From positions 1 to 17,703 of the forward strand of contig ONYV01000020.1 in NCBI GenBank assembly GCA_900322105.1: DNA of 17,703 nucleotides, in the 5' to 3' direction. The position numbers were made by a program, and so were the translations under genes. Below the pieces are notes generated by a model. It did no database searches, was not told the origin of the DNA, and saw only the letters and a list, made by a program, of their open reading frames with translations. Numbering within the stretch: position 1 is the first letter of the stretch; each line of letters starts with the position of its first letter. Origin of the DNA: an uncultured Eubacteriales bacterium (GTDB taxonomy: Bacteria; Bacillota; Clostridia; Oscillospirales; Acutalibacteraceae). Below are positions 8,231 to 15,151 of this stretch, piece by piece.

Positions 8231-8512
8231 TCAATCCTTTCTTTCTCCGTCTTCTGTGATCTGTGACGCTCTCCTGATCAGCGTGATCGGTGAAAGCTGA
8301 CAGATATAGATCCTTTGCCTGTCCTTTTCCTGACTGACAACAAAGGATTTCGGCAGCTCGGAGGATACATTGACGACCCTGCCGTTTTTTTCTGCCTGCG
8401 CTAAAAAATCTCTGGTTTTTTTGGATACCGTAGAATTTTCCAAATCGAAGATCCCGATGATATCATCCGTTCGGATCACCGTTTCACTTCCCAAATGCAG
8501 ATACAAGGTCAT
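8231..8512 (-). CDS. remB: RemB-like protein (DUF370; YaaB)
   Basis: Protein of 93 aa, matching the DUF370 pattern: LHLGSETVIRTDDIIGIFDLE, then TVSKKTRDFL, VVNVSSELPKSFVV and YICQLSPITL. In Bacillus subtilis RemB (YaaB) lies between recF and gyrB and takes part in activating extracellular-matrix genes; relatives of RemA bind DNA as oligomers. The position here is the same: the ATG overlaps the recF stop as ATGA and gyrB lies downstream. The tail ITEDGERKD is short and hydrophilic. Function in this organism is inferred from family and synteny. Confidence 0.9.
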   Translation of the reverse strand: MTLYLHLGSETVIRTDDIIGIFDLENSTVSKKTRDFLAQAEKNGRVVNVSSELPKSFVVSQEKDRQRIYICQLSPITLIRRASQITEDGERKD

Positions 8513-9603
8513 TCCTCCATTGCGGATATAGCGCCGTTTTGAATGCGGACTTTATTTTCCGCATCGATCTCTTTTTCGCAGCAGGTGATAAATACCTGCA
8601 TACCGCTTAGTTTTTTCAGCAGATATTGCTGACGGCTGTGATCCAGTTCACTGAGCACGTCATCTAACAGGATCACGGGCTGTTCGTTTTTTTCTGTTCC
8701 CAAAAGAGCCGCTTCCGCTAATTTCATGGACAGCACCACACTTCTTTGCTGTCCCTGAGAGCCAAAGCTGCGGGCTTCTTTTCCGTTGATCCTGATGTTC
8801 AGGTCGTCCCGATGCACACCGACAGTTGTATAGCCGCAGTAAATATCATCGGTCTGACGTTTTTTCAGGCTTGTCATCAGCTTTTCACGGATCTCTTCAT
8901 AATTCATGCTTTCACAATCACAGCCTGTTTTATAAGACAGCGCAAGCGCTTCTTTTCCTGAAGAGATCCCGTCATAAAAGCTGTGCGCAAGCTCTGACAG
9001 CTTGTTTGTATACTGATATCGTTCCATCGCAACAACGGCTCCCACAGAACTCAAACGTTCGTCCCATATGTCGATCATATCTTCTAATTCCCGATGACGG
9101 GGAATGTCTTTCAGAAGAGCATTGCGTTCATTCAGGATCCGTTTGTAGCGGCTGAGATGATGCGCATAAGAGGGCTTGATCTGACAAAGGGCGGCGTCTA
9201 TAAAGCTTCTTCTTTCCTCCGGTCCGTTTTTGACGAGCGTGAGATGATCGGGAGAAAATACCACACAGCAAAAGCTGCCGATGATCTGCGACAAAGCGCT
9301 TTTGGGAACGTCATTGAGCACAGCGCTGCGTTTGCCGCCGCCGATGAGCAGTTCCATGCTCTGTTCCCGTTCTCCCGCGTAAAACTTTAGTGTCAGCTTC
9401 GCATATTTTTTGCCAAAAGCAACCAGTTCCTGATCTCTTGCGCCGCGAAAAGACCGTCCTCCCGTAAAAAGCCATATCGCTTCTATGAGATTGGTCTTAC
9501 CTTGAGCATTGTCACCGTAGATGACATTTATTCCTTGGGAAGGAATAAAAAGATTGTTTTTCAGATTTCTGTAATTTTCAAAGCTAATTTTTTGGATATA
9601 CAA
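8509..9603 (-). CDS. recF: DNA replication and repair protein RecF
   Basis: Protein of 364 aa from the TTG start chosen here. RecF is an SMC-like ATPase that helps RecO/RecR load RecA at gaps. The Walker A is GDNAQGKT (30-37), the ABC signature is FGSQGQQRSVVLS and the Walker B is VILLDDVLSELD. The N-terminus MYIQKISFENYRN matches the usual RecF opening. The TTG at 9603 is preferred over the GTG at 9612 because GAGG lies about 10 nt upstream of the TTG and covers the GTG; the longer form would be 367 aa. The gene starts 2 nt after the yaaA stop, and its own stop overlaps remB. Confidence 0.96.
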   Translation of the reverse strand: MYIQKISFENYRNLKNNLFIPSQGINVIYGDNAQGKTNLIEAIWLFTGGRSFRGARDQELVAFGKKYAKLTLKFYAGEREQSMELLIGGGKRSAVLNDVPKSALSQIIGSFCCVVFSPDHLTLVKNGPEERRSFIDAALCQIKPSYAHHLSRYKRILNERNALLKDIPRHRELEDMIDIWDERLSSVGAVVAMERYQYTNKLSELAHSFYDGISSGKEALALSYKTGCDCESMNYEEIREKLMTSLKKRQTDDIYCGYTTVGVHRDDLNIRINGKEARSFGSQGQQRSVVLSMKLAEAALLGTEKNEQPVILLDDVLSELDHSRQQYLLKKLSGMQVFITCCEKEIDAENKVRIQNGAISAMEE

Positions 9604-9605
9604 AT

Positions 9606-9824
9606 TCAGCACACCTCAAAAACAGTCTGACCGAAAACAGCCTGATCGCCGCGGCGTAATTTTTTTCCTTTTTGGATGCATACTTCTCCGTTTACAGATA
9701 CTTCACCGTTGAGGATGACGATCTTTGCTTGTCCTCCTGTTTCAACAGCGCCGCAGATCTTCAGCAGATCGCATAAACGGATGTATTCTTCTTCACGATT
9801 TAGTTGAAATGTTTCAGTTTTCAT
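9606..9824 (-). CDS. yaaA: S4-domain RNA-binding protein YaaA
   Basis: Protein of 72 aa, the usual size for the S4-like protein encoded between dnaN and recF in Firmicutes. The S4 core is visible: RLCDLLKICGAVETGGQAK, then ILNGEVSVNGEVC, then KKLRRGD. S4 domains bind structured RNA; in B. subtilis this gene has been linked to ribosome assembly. The ATG lies inside the end of dnaN, an 11-nt overlap, which points to translational coupling. The symbol follows B. subtilis and should not be confused with the unrelated E. coli YaaA. Confidence 0.92.
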   Translation of the reverse strand: MKTETFQLNREEEYIRLCDLLKICGAVETGGQAKIVILNGEVSVNGEVCIQKGKKLRRGDQAVFGQTVFEVC

Positions 9825-10893
9825 TTCTCAACCTCACAGGCAGCACCAGGAAAATAAAGCTGTCGCCTTCGATCGGCAGGATCACGATGGGACTGAGCGG
9901 TCCGTTGAGCTGGATCCTGATCTCGTCGGTATCTGTATTTTTTAATGCGTCAGACATATATTTGTTGTCAAAGCCGATCTCCATATCAGCGCCCTGTATC
10001 TCCGCTTCAAATTCATCATAGGCCTGTCCGAGAGAGGTGTTGCAGGATGTTTTGATGGTGCCGTTGTCGATCCTGCAGCGGATCGGGCTTTTCATTCTTT
10101 CGTTGAGCAGCAGGGACATTCTGTCGATGCTGCTGATAAACTTTCTGGTATTGACAGTCATTTCCGTTGTATGCTGAGAGGGAATGGCTGCCTTGTAGTT
10201 CATAAATTCCGCTTCAATCAGTCTGGTAATGATGGAGTAATGATTGACCTGAAAGATGATGTGTCTGCTGCCGACAAGGATCTCCATGTCTTCAGCGTCA
10301 TCGCTGATGAGCTTTTCGGTTTCGGAAAGTGTCTTTCCCGGAACGATAAAGCTCTTTTCTCCCTCATAGCTGATAGACTCTTTACGGATAGCAAGGCGGT
10401 AGCCGTCCACAGAGATGATACGGATGGTATTGTTTTCTATTTCAATATCCTTGTCAGAAACGGCATAGATGGTCTGCTGGATCATACTCTTGAGTAAAGA
10501 ACCTTCGATATGGATCGTATCGGCTCCTGTAACGGTAGGCAGCTCGGGGAATTCACTGTCCGGTATACCAATGATCTTATAATCGGATTTACCGCTGGTG
10601 ATATAGACGATCAGTTTGTCATCTACTTCCATGCTGATCTGTTCTTCGGGCATTCTTTTGATGATGTCGGAAAAAAGTCTTGCGTTGACAGCAACAGCAC
10701 CGTCTTCATAGACCATAGCGTCAATGAAAGTAGTGATACCAATTTCTAAGTCATAACCTGTAAGCGTCAGTTTTCCGTTTTGTGCTTTGAGCAGAATGCA
10801 TTCCAAAGCAGGTATGGTAGATTTGGATGAAACAGCTTTCATAACATTCAACACTGCTTCGTTGAGTTTTTGTCTTGAACAGTTTAATTTCAT
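9814..10893 (-). CDS. dnaN: DNA polymerase III beta subunit (sliding clamp)
   Basis: Protein of 359 aa. DnaN forms the dimeric ring that tethers replicative polymerase and repair enzymes to DNA. The N-terminus MKLNCSRQKL, the domain-I SSKSTIPALECIL, SVDGYRLAIRK (162-171) and the C-terminal LPVRL are characteristic. AAGGAAGGAT precedes the ATG. Oddity: after QTIYAVSDKD (140-149) the sequence goes straight to IEIENNTIRIISVDG. Homologues carry a segment of the RPxLTGVxFE type between AVS and the next strand, so about nine residues of a conserved domain-II strand seem to be missing in frame. The gene is otherwise intact. It lies directly beside the unwinding element and is downstream of dnaA. Confidence 0.96.
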   Translation of the reverse strand: MKLNCSRQKLNEAVLNVMKAVSSKSTIPALECILLKAQNGKLTLTGYDLEIGITTFIDAMVYEDGAVAVNARLFSDIIKRMPEEQISMEVDDKLIVYITSGKSDYKIIGIPDSEFPELPTVTGADTIHIEGSLLKSMIQQTIYAVSDKDIEIENNTIRIISVDGYRLAIRKESISYEGEKSFIVPGKTLSETEKLISDDAEDMEILVGSRHIIFQVNHYSIITRLIEAEFMNYKAAIPSQHTTEMTVNTRKFISSIDRMSLLLNERMKSPIRCRIDNGTIKTSCNTSLGQAYDEFEAEIQGADMEIGFDNKYMSDALKNTDTDEIRIQLNGPLSPIVILPIEGDSFIFLVLPVRLRNEN

Positions 10894-10920
10894 TTTATCC
10901 TTCCTTTGCCCGTTTGGGGG

Positions 10921-10966
10921 ATAATAATATATATATATTTTTTAGTAGTAGTAGTAGTGGCGGCGG
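10921..10966 (+). other. Origin unwinding module: AT-rich tract, DnaA-trios and GC block
   Basis: Reading the plus strand: an AT-only tract (10921-10944), then five consecutive TAG triplets (10943-10957), then TGGCGGCGG (10958-10966), then a DnaA-box-like TGTTGAAAT at 10970. This is the order described for the B. subtilis basal unwinding system: DnaA box, GC-rich spacer, DnaA-trios (3'-GAT-5' repeats) and an AT-rich tract on the dnaN side. DnaA loaded on the boxes would extend as a filament along the TAG strand and melt the AT tract for helicase loading. Position between dnaA and dnaN supports it. Function is inferred. Confidence 0.85.
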
Positions 10967-10969
10967 AAA

Positions 10970-11200
10970 TGTTGAAATCTCCAGTTTTCTTTGGAAAATT
11001 CAGGGTTTTCGGTTTTTTTTCGATGTTGAATCCGGGTGGAGTCGTGTGGAAATAACCGGGGAAAATTTTTTGTTTCCACAAACCTGTTGAAATGTGTTGG
11101 TGGAATGTTGAGGGAAAAGTTGAAAACTCCTGATGGAGATTTTTTGCAAATCAACAGGTTTTGTTAAAAAGTGGAATCTGTCTTAACATGATGTGGAAAA
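10970..11200. other. Cluster of degenerate DnaA boxes (oriC)
   Basis: Matches by eye in the dnaA-dnaN spacer: TGTTGAAAT at 10970-10978 and again at 11085-11093; TGTTGAATC at 11024-11032; TGTGGAAAT at 11045-11053; GTTTCCACA (inverted) at 11072-11080; AGTTGAAAA at 11118-11126; TGTGGAAAA at 11192-11200. All keep the TGTKGAA core of the classical TGTGGATAA, but none is a perfect box. The density next to the trio module makes this the probable DnaA assembly site. Together with 10921-10966 it accounts for the 317-nt non-coding stretch. Confidence 0.7.
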
Positions 11201-11210
11201 CATTTTGGTT

Positions 11211-12524
11211 TTATCTGTCCCTGATATTTTTGATGATGTCTTCGACGGTCGATTTCAGTTTTGGGTCTTTGCTCATGTTCTTTTCGATCTGATTGATGGC
11301 GTAGACGATCGTAGAATGATCTCTGCCGCCGAATTCATCGCCGATGTTTTTCATGGACATTCCCGTGATCTCACGAACGGCATAGATTGCGATCTGACGC
11401 GCATTGGAGATATTGGAGTTTCGTCTGGATGAGCGGATGTCATCGCTTGAAACGCCGTATGTATGCGCTACCTCGTCAATGATCTTTTCAACGGTCAGCG
11501 GTGGCGGCTGGTCGTTGTTGAGGATATCTGAGATGGTTTTCTGTACCACGTTGATGGTGATCTTTTCGCCGTAGAGCTGATTTTTGGCTTTCAGCTTTTT
11601 GACCACGCCTTCAAGCTGACGGATATTGGTTTTCAGTTTGGTGGCGATATATTCGTTGACATCATCGGGAAGGTTCATTTCCAGCAGTTCTGCTTTGCGC
11701 TTGATGATCGCCATTCTGGTTTCAAAGTCAGGCGGCTGAATGTCTGCGAGCAGTCCCGATTCAAAGCGGCTGCGCAGTCTGTCCTCAAGGGTCTTGATCT
11801 CCTTTGGCGGACGGTCGGATGTCAGCACGATCTGGCAGTTGGCTTCGTGCAGGGTGTTGAAGGTGTGGAAAAATTCTTCCTGCGTCCGTTCTTTTCCGCC
11901 GATGAACTGGATATCGTCCACCAGCAGGACGTTGGAGTTTCTGTATTTCTGGCGAAATTCACTGGTAGTGGCGTTTTGCAGGGAGTCGATAAACTCGTTG
12001 GTGAAATCGTCGCCTTTGACGTAGGTGATCGTCATGGTGGGGTTTGCCTTGATGATCTCGTTGCGGATGGCATACAGCAGATGGGTCTTTCCCAGTCCTG
12101 AATTGCCGTAGATAAAGAGAGGGTTATAGGCTTTGCCGGGATTGGCGGCGACAGCGACGGACGCGGCGTGGGCGAATTTGTTGGACGAGCCGACAATAAA
12201 GGTATCGAAGGTATATTCATAGTCTGCGTCCATGACCGTTTCGCTTTGTTCCTGTTCTTTTGTTTCGTCTTCATCGGGAATGGTGAAAATGATATTGATT
12301 CCCGGCCCGAAAACGCTTTCAAAACCGTCGTTGAGCAGCTTCATATATCCTCTGATCAGTGTCTGGCGGTTAAAATCTGTCGGCACCATCAGGACGGCTT
12401 TGCCCTGGGTGAAGTCGAGCTTAACAGGTTCGATCTTGCTGATCCATGTTTTATAAGCTACGTCAGAAATATGCTTTCTACAGTATTCGCAGATGATTTC
12501 CCATGCTTCGTTGAATGAATCCAT
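11211..12524 (-). CDS. dnaA: Chromosomal replication initiator DnaA
   Basis: Protein of 437 aa, normal length. Domain I is about 1-80 (WISKIEPVKL), followed by a short acidic linker (83-100). The AAA+ domain III has YTFDTFIVGSSN, Walker A GNSGLGKT (140-147), Walker B LLVDD (200-204) and the arginine-finger region RLRSRFESG. Domain IV carries the DnaA signature, with RQIAIYAVREIT and GGRDHSTIV (399-407), which reads the DnaA box. AGGAGG lies 12 nt before the ATG. DnaA-ATP binds oriC and opens it; here the gene flanks its presumed target on one side and has a box-like TTTTCAACA next to its promoter on the other, suggesting autoregulation. Confidence 0.98.
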   Translation of the reverse strand: MDSFNEAWEIICEYCRKHISDVAYKTWISKIEPVKLDFTQGKAVLMVPTDFNRQTLIRGYMKLLNDGFESVFGPGINIIFTIPDEDETKEQEQSETVMDADYEYTFDTFIVGSSNKFAHAASVAVAANPGKAYNPLFIYGNSGLGKTHLLYAIRNEIIKANPTMTITYVKGDDFTNEFIDSLQNATTSEFRQKYRNSNVLLVDDIQFIGGKERTQEEFFHTFNTLHEANCQIVLTSDRPPKEIKTLEDRLRSRFESGLLADIQPPDFETRMAIIKRKAELLEMNLPDDVNEYIATKLKTNIRQLEGVVKKLKAKNQLYGEKITINVVQKTISDILNNDQPPPLTVEKIIDEVAHTYGVSSDDIRSSRRNSNISNARQIAIYAVREITGMSMKNIGDEFGGRDHSTIVYAINQIEKNMSKDPKLKSTVEDIIKNIRDR

Positions 12525-12821
12525 GTGTACTCTTTTCCTCCTGTTTTTTTGTAATATCTTTCGGACGGGGAACAGACTTCTGATGTATTTCAGAAGGGAG
12601 CGGTCTGCAAGGACAATGAACTGTGGACGCAGACAGCAGAGAGGCTGCGGACGGATGTTTTCATTGCGGAAAACGGCGCGTCCGTGCGGTGTTGTCAGGG
12701 ACGCATGGAATGCCGAAAAATTTTGTCAATGTTCTCCTGCATTGGCATTTTCAGACAGTCTTGGCTGCATTGCTCCAACAAACTCTGTTCTCCATCACGG
12801 ATAAACACTTATACATTTTCT

Positions 12822-12850
12822 ATTATAGCATACATAATTTTATATTTCAA
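12822..12850 (-). promoter_or_regulatory. Predicted dnaA promoter
   Basis: On the minus strand TTGAAA (12845-12850) and TATAAT (12822-12827) are 17 bp apart, close to a consensus sigma-A promoter. A DnaA-box-like TTTTCAACA (plus strand 12855-12863) lies immediately upstream of the -35, where DnaA-dependent autoregulation would act. Confidence 0.7.
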
Positions 12851-12974
12851 ATGTTTTTCAACATTCTTTGCACCGAAAGTGGAAAAAGTATGCTTTGAGC
12901 AGAAAATGTCAGCAGTGAGAAGCACTTTTCAGGATGTTTTTTTTGAAATTTATTTGAAAAAGAGCATTTTGTGG

Positions 12975-13004
12975 TTGACAGAAGCGGGTGTTTTGGTTTA
13001 TAAT
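12975..13004 (+). promoter_or_regulatory. Predicted rpmH promoter
   Basis: A consensus TTGACA (12975-12980) and a consensus TATAAT (12999-13004) are separated by 18 bp, about 70 nt ahead of the rpmH start. Both hexamers are perfect, consistent with the high expression expected of a ribosomal protein unit. The unit probably continues into rnpA and yidD. Confidence 0.85.
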
Positions 13005-13074
13005 TCTACAGTGCAAGGTTATATCTTGAAAATTATTGGGGTGCAGGTGCGCCTTCCGAAAGGAGGAATCTCTC

Positions 13075-13209
13075 ATGCTGAGAACTTATCAGCCTAAGAA
13101 GCTCCACAGAAAAAAGGAGCATGGCTTCAGAAAGAGAATGTCCACAGCGAACGGACGCAAGGTTCTTTCCCGCAGAAGAGCTAAGGGAAGAAAAAGACTT
13201 TCTTACTGA
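13075..13209 (+). CDS. rpmH: 50S ribosomal protein L34
   Basis: Protein of 44 aa, too short for most ORF finders but unmistakable: it opens MLRTYQPKKLHRKKEHGF, followed by RKRMSTANGRKVLSRRRAKGRKRLSY. L34 is a small, very basic component of the large ribosomal subunit. AAAGGAGG (13059-13066) lies 8 nt before the ATG, a near-perfect ribosome site. It is the first gene of the plus-strand cluster, 88 nt ahead of rnpA, in the classical rpmH-rnpA arrangement beside dnaA. Confidence 0.98.
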   Translation: MLRTYQPKKLHRKKEHGFRKRMSTANGRKVLSRRRAKGRKRLSY

Positions 13210-13297
13210 TCGCTTTCGATAGGATGCGATTCAGCAGAGCAGTGTTAAGAAAGAGAAGAGAGCAGACGGACTGAAATTTTTTATTGGATGATGAAGT

Positions 13298-13633
13298 ATG
13301 GACGAGATTATCACTTTAAAGGAAAACAGAGATTTTCATCGGCTGTATCATCGCGGAAGATCGTATGCATCTCCTTTGCTGGTCAGTTATGTTTTGAAAA
13401 ACCGCAGGGGAGATGTCAGGATCGGGATCACTACCGGTAAAAAGATCGGAAAGGCCGTTTTGCGCAACAGAGCCAGAAGGATCATCTGAGAAGCGTTTCG
13501 TCAGATCCATGCCAATATCGGCGGCGGATATGATATCGTTTTTGTTGCAAGAATAAAAACGCCTTATGTCAAAAGCTATGATGTTCTCAAGGCGATGAAA
13601 AAAGAGCTCAAGGATGCGGGTGTTTTAACATGA
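13298..13633 (+). pseudogene. rnpA: Ribonuclease P protein component, interrupted by an in-frame TGA
   Basis: RnpA is the protein partner of the RNase P ribozyme that matures tRNA 5' ends. The start MDEIITLKENRDFHRLYHRG and KKIGKAVLRNRARRII are typical of the family, whose RNA-binding RNR motif is present. Codon 64 (13487-13489) is TGA, exactly where the family has an Arg in the (K/R)RxxREaFR motif. The same frame continues with EAFRQIHANIGGGYDIVFVAR to a second TGA at 13631-13633. Without the stop it would be 111 aa, normal size. One base change (CGA or AGA to TGA) explains it. The gene is normally essential, so sequencing error, suppression or a second copy are all possible. The stop overlaps the yidD start (ATGA). 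Ribosome site is weak. Confidence 0.9.
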
Positions 13634-13902
13634 AGCGCCCGCTTATTTGGCTTATACGGTTTTATCAGAAATATATCTCTCCAAGAAAAAAGCCTTGCTG
13701 CAGGTATTACCCCGTCTGTTCGGTTTACGGCTTGCAGGCGATCGAACGTTTCGGCGCTGTTTGCGGAACGTTCATGACACTTTTCCGCATCCTTCGCTGC
13801 AATCCTTTTTCAAAGGGCGGCTATGACCCGGTGCCCGAAAAGAAAAACAGCGTCTTATATCAAAAGAAACCAAAGAAAATCAAATTTGACCGAAAAAAAT
13901 GA
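13630..13902 (+). CDS. yidD: Membrane protein insertion efficiency factor YidD
   Basis: Protein of 90 aa. The YidD signature is clear: LIRFYQKYISP, CCRYYPVCSVYGLQAIERFG, then RILRCNPFSKGGYDPVP. The usual YPTCS is YPVCS here. YidD is a small membrane-associated protein that aids YidC-dependent insertion. The N-terminal stretch RPLIWLIRFYQKYI is amphipathic. The C-terminus, after PVPEKK, is a lysine-rich tail, somewhat longer than the core. The ATG overlaps the rnpA stop, indicating translational coupling. A terminator-like hairpin follows 47 nt downstream. Confidence 0.96.
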   Translation: MKRPLIWLIRFYQKYISPRKKPCCRYYPVCSVYGLQAIERFGAVCGTFMTLFRILRCNPFSKGGYDPVPEKKNSVLYQKKPKKIKFDRKK

Positions 13903-13949
13903 TCCGGTTCTGAGTTTGAAAAATAAGTGCAGGATTGTTTTCTGCGATG

Positions 13950-13985
13950 ACAGAACAGCCGTTTGGTGTTGTTCTGTGCTTTTTT
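13950..13985 (+). terminator. Terminator or attenuator between yidD and yidC
   Basis: ACAGAACA (13950-13957) pairs with TGTTCTGT (13970-13977), with a 12-nt loop, followed by GC and six T residues (13980-13985). The 8-bp AT-rich stem is modest. It would end or attenuate the rpmH-rnpA-yidD transcript and leave yidC dependent on its own promoter. Confidence 0.6.
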
Positions 13986-14002
13986 GCGGATGCGTTGCTG
14001 CG

Positions 14003-14031
14003 TTGACAATAGAGACAATAGAATAGATAAC
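14003..14031 (+). promoter_or_regulatory. Possible yidC promoter
   Basis: A perfect TTGACA (14003-14008) lies just after the yidD terminator. The best -10 candidates are TAGATA (14024-14029, 15-bp spacer) or GATAAC (14026-14031, 17-bp spacer), both weak. Placement between the terminator and yidC is the main support. Confidence 0.35.
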
Positions 14032-14083
14032 GATCTGCTTATATATCAATATTTTGCAGTCTGAAAGGAATGGTTTTTGGCAG

Positions 14084-15130
14084 ATGATGGAATTATTTAA
14101 CCTGATCGGAAGCCTGTTCGGCTATATCTTATGGGGTGCCTTTTATGTGGTAAAAAACTTTGGCATCGCCATTATCATCTTTACCCTGATCGTCAAGCTG
14201 CTGCTGCTGACCTTCTCCATTAAACAGCAGCGTTCGATGGCTTCCAACGCCAGATTTCAGAAAAAACAGAAAGAGATCATGGATCGCTACGGCAACGACA
14301 GAATGGCTGCTCAGGCGGAGATCCAGAGATTGATGGAAAAGGAAAATGTCAGCATGGCAGGCGGCTGTCTGCCGATGATCGCGCCGATGTTCGTTATGCT
14401 CGGCGTTTATTATTCCGTTATCAATCCTTTGACAAACACACTGCACATCGCAGGCGATAAAGTAACGACGGCAATGAACAATCTGTTTGCGCTTCCCGGT
14501 CTTGGCACCAGTCTCAGCGGCAATAACTACGGACAGATCTATACCGTCAAGTATTTTAATCTTTTGCAGGATTTTTTCAAGGACGGCAGCGGCAATGCGC
14601 TGTTCTCTCAGGGAGAAGTTGAGCGCATCAACGACTTTGCAGGCGGCTTTAATTTTCTCGGATGGGATCTGCTTGCCACGCCAAACAGCAGTCCTTTCTG
14701 GTCACTCATGTGGCTGATCCCTGTGCTGTGCTTTGTTACTTCCGTTGCCAGTATGCTCATCATCCAGAAAATGAACGGCACAAAAATGCAGGGATGTATG
14801 TTTGCATTTGTTCTGATTATGCCGCTGTTCTCTGCATGGCTTGCCTATAACGTACCGGGCGCTGTCGGTTTCTACTGGATCGCGTCTACCGTACTTGGTT
14901 TTGTACAGTCGTTGATCCTGAACATCTATTATAATGCCAGCATCATAGAAGCCCGTGACGAAGCGCACAGGATCGAGCTGCGCAGAGTGCAGGAAGCGCA
15001 GGTAGCATATGTCCATGCTCCCGATTATGTTGCTCCTTCAGAGATCAGCAAGGTCAAAAAAGAAGCAGCAGCCAATGCAAAAAATGCAGAAAAAAACAGT
15101 AAAAACAACAAAAAGAAAAAACGTAGGTAA
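14084..15130 (+). CDS. yidC: Membrane protein insertase YidC/OxaA
   Basis: Protein of 348 aa from ATG 14084. YidC inserts and folds membrane proteins, alone or with SecYEG. GIAIIIFTLIVKLLLLTFSIKQQRSM (about 27-52) is the first conserved transmembrane helix and following charged segment. GGCLPMIAPMFVMLGVYYSVI is the next helix, then two more around LMWLIPVLCFVTSVASMLIIQKMNG and VLIMPLFSAWLAYNVPGAVGFYWIAST. Between the second and third lies an extended extracytosolic loop of about 90 residues. The C-terminus is a lysine-rich cytosolic tail, as in many single-YidC Firmicutes. No lipobox Cys is seen. The in-frame TTG at 14054 lacks a ribosome site; AAAGGAA lies 13 nt before the ATG. Confidence 0.95.
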   Translation: MMELFNLIGSLFGYILWGAFYVVKNFGIAIIIFTLIVKLLLLTFSIKQQRSMASNARFQKKQKEIMDRYGNDRMAAQAEIQRLMEKENVSMAGGCLPMIAPMFVMLGVYYSVINPLTNTLHIAGDKVTTAMNNLFALPGLGTSLSGNNYGQIYTVKYFNLLQDFFKDGSGNALFSQGEVERINDFAGGFNFLGWDLLATPNSSPFWSLMWLIPVLCFVTSVASMLIIQKMNGTKMQGCMFAFVLIMPLFSAWLAYNVPGAVGFYWIASTVLGFVQSLILNIYYNASIIEARDEAHRIELRRVQEAQVAYVHAPDYVAPSEISKVKKEAAANAKNAEKNSKNNKKKKRR

Positions 15131-15151
15131 AAGGGTAGGGGGAAAGAAAAC

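Larger units (their letters stand above)
12525..13074. other. Long dnaA-rpmH divergent intergenic region
   Basis: No gene is seen in these 550 nt. It holds the dnaA promoter (12822-12850), a box-like TTTTCAACA at 12855-12863, a weaker AGTGGAAAA at 12878-12886, the rpmH promoter (12975-13004) and the rpmH ribosome site. The dnaA mRNA would have a leader of about 290 nt. In that leader a 7-bp hairpin, CTTCTGA (12577-12583) with TCAGAAG (12590-12596), lies just ahead of the dnaA ribosome site. Open frames here lack ribosome sites and conserved content. It may be a second part of a bipartite origin. Confidence 0.55.

Noticed and set aside
11052..11070. Imperfect palindrome around AACCGGGGAAAATT as a Noc-type binding site
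   Set aside because: It matches the known ATTTCCCGGGAAAT pattern too poorly to support a call.
12525..12815. Small RNA or riboswitch in the dnaA leader
   Set aside because: Only a short 7-bp hairpin is visible; no known riboswitch core or terminator was recognised.
13487..13489. TGA read as a sense codon (altered genetic code)
   Set aside because: Several genes here, among them yidD, rpmH and the thioesterase, end at TGA, and no other conserved gene has an internal TGA.
13823..14026. 67-codon open frame overlapping the end of yidD
   Set aside because: It is the +1 frame of yidD running through the terminator, without a ribosome site.
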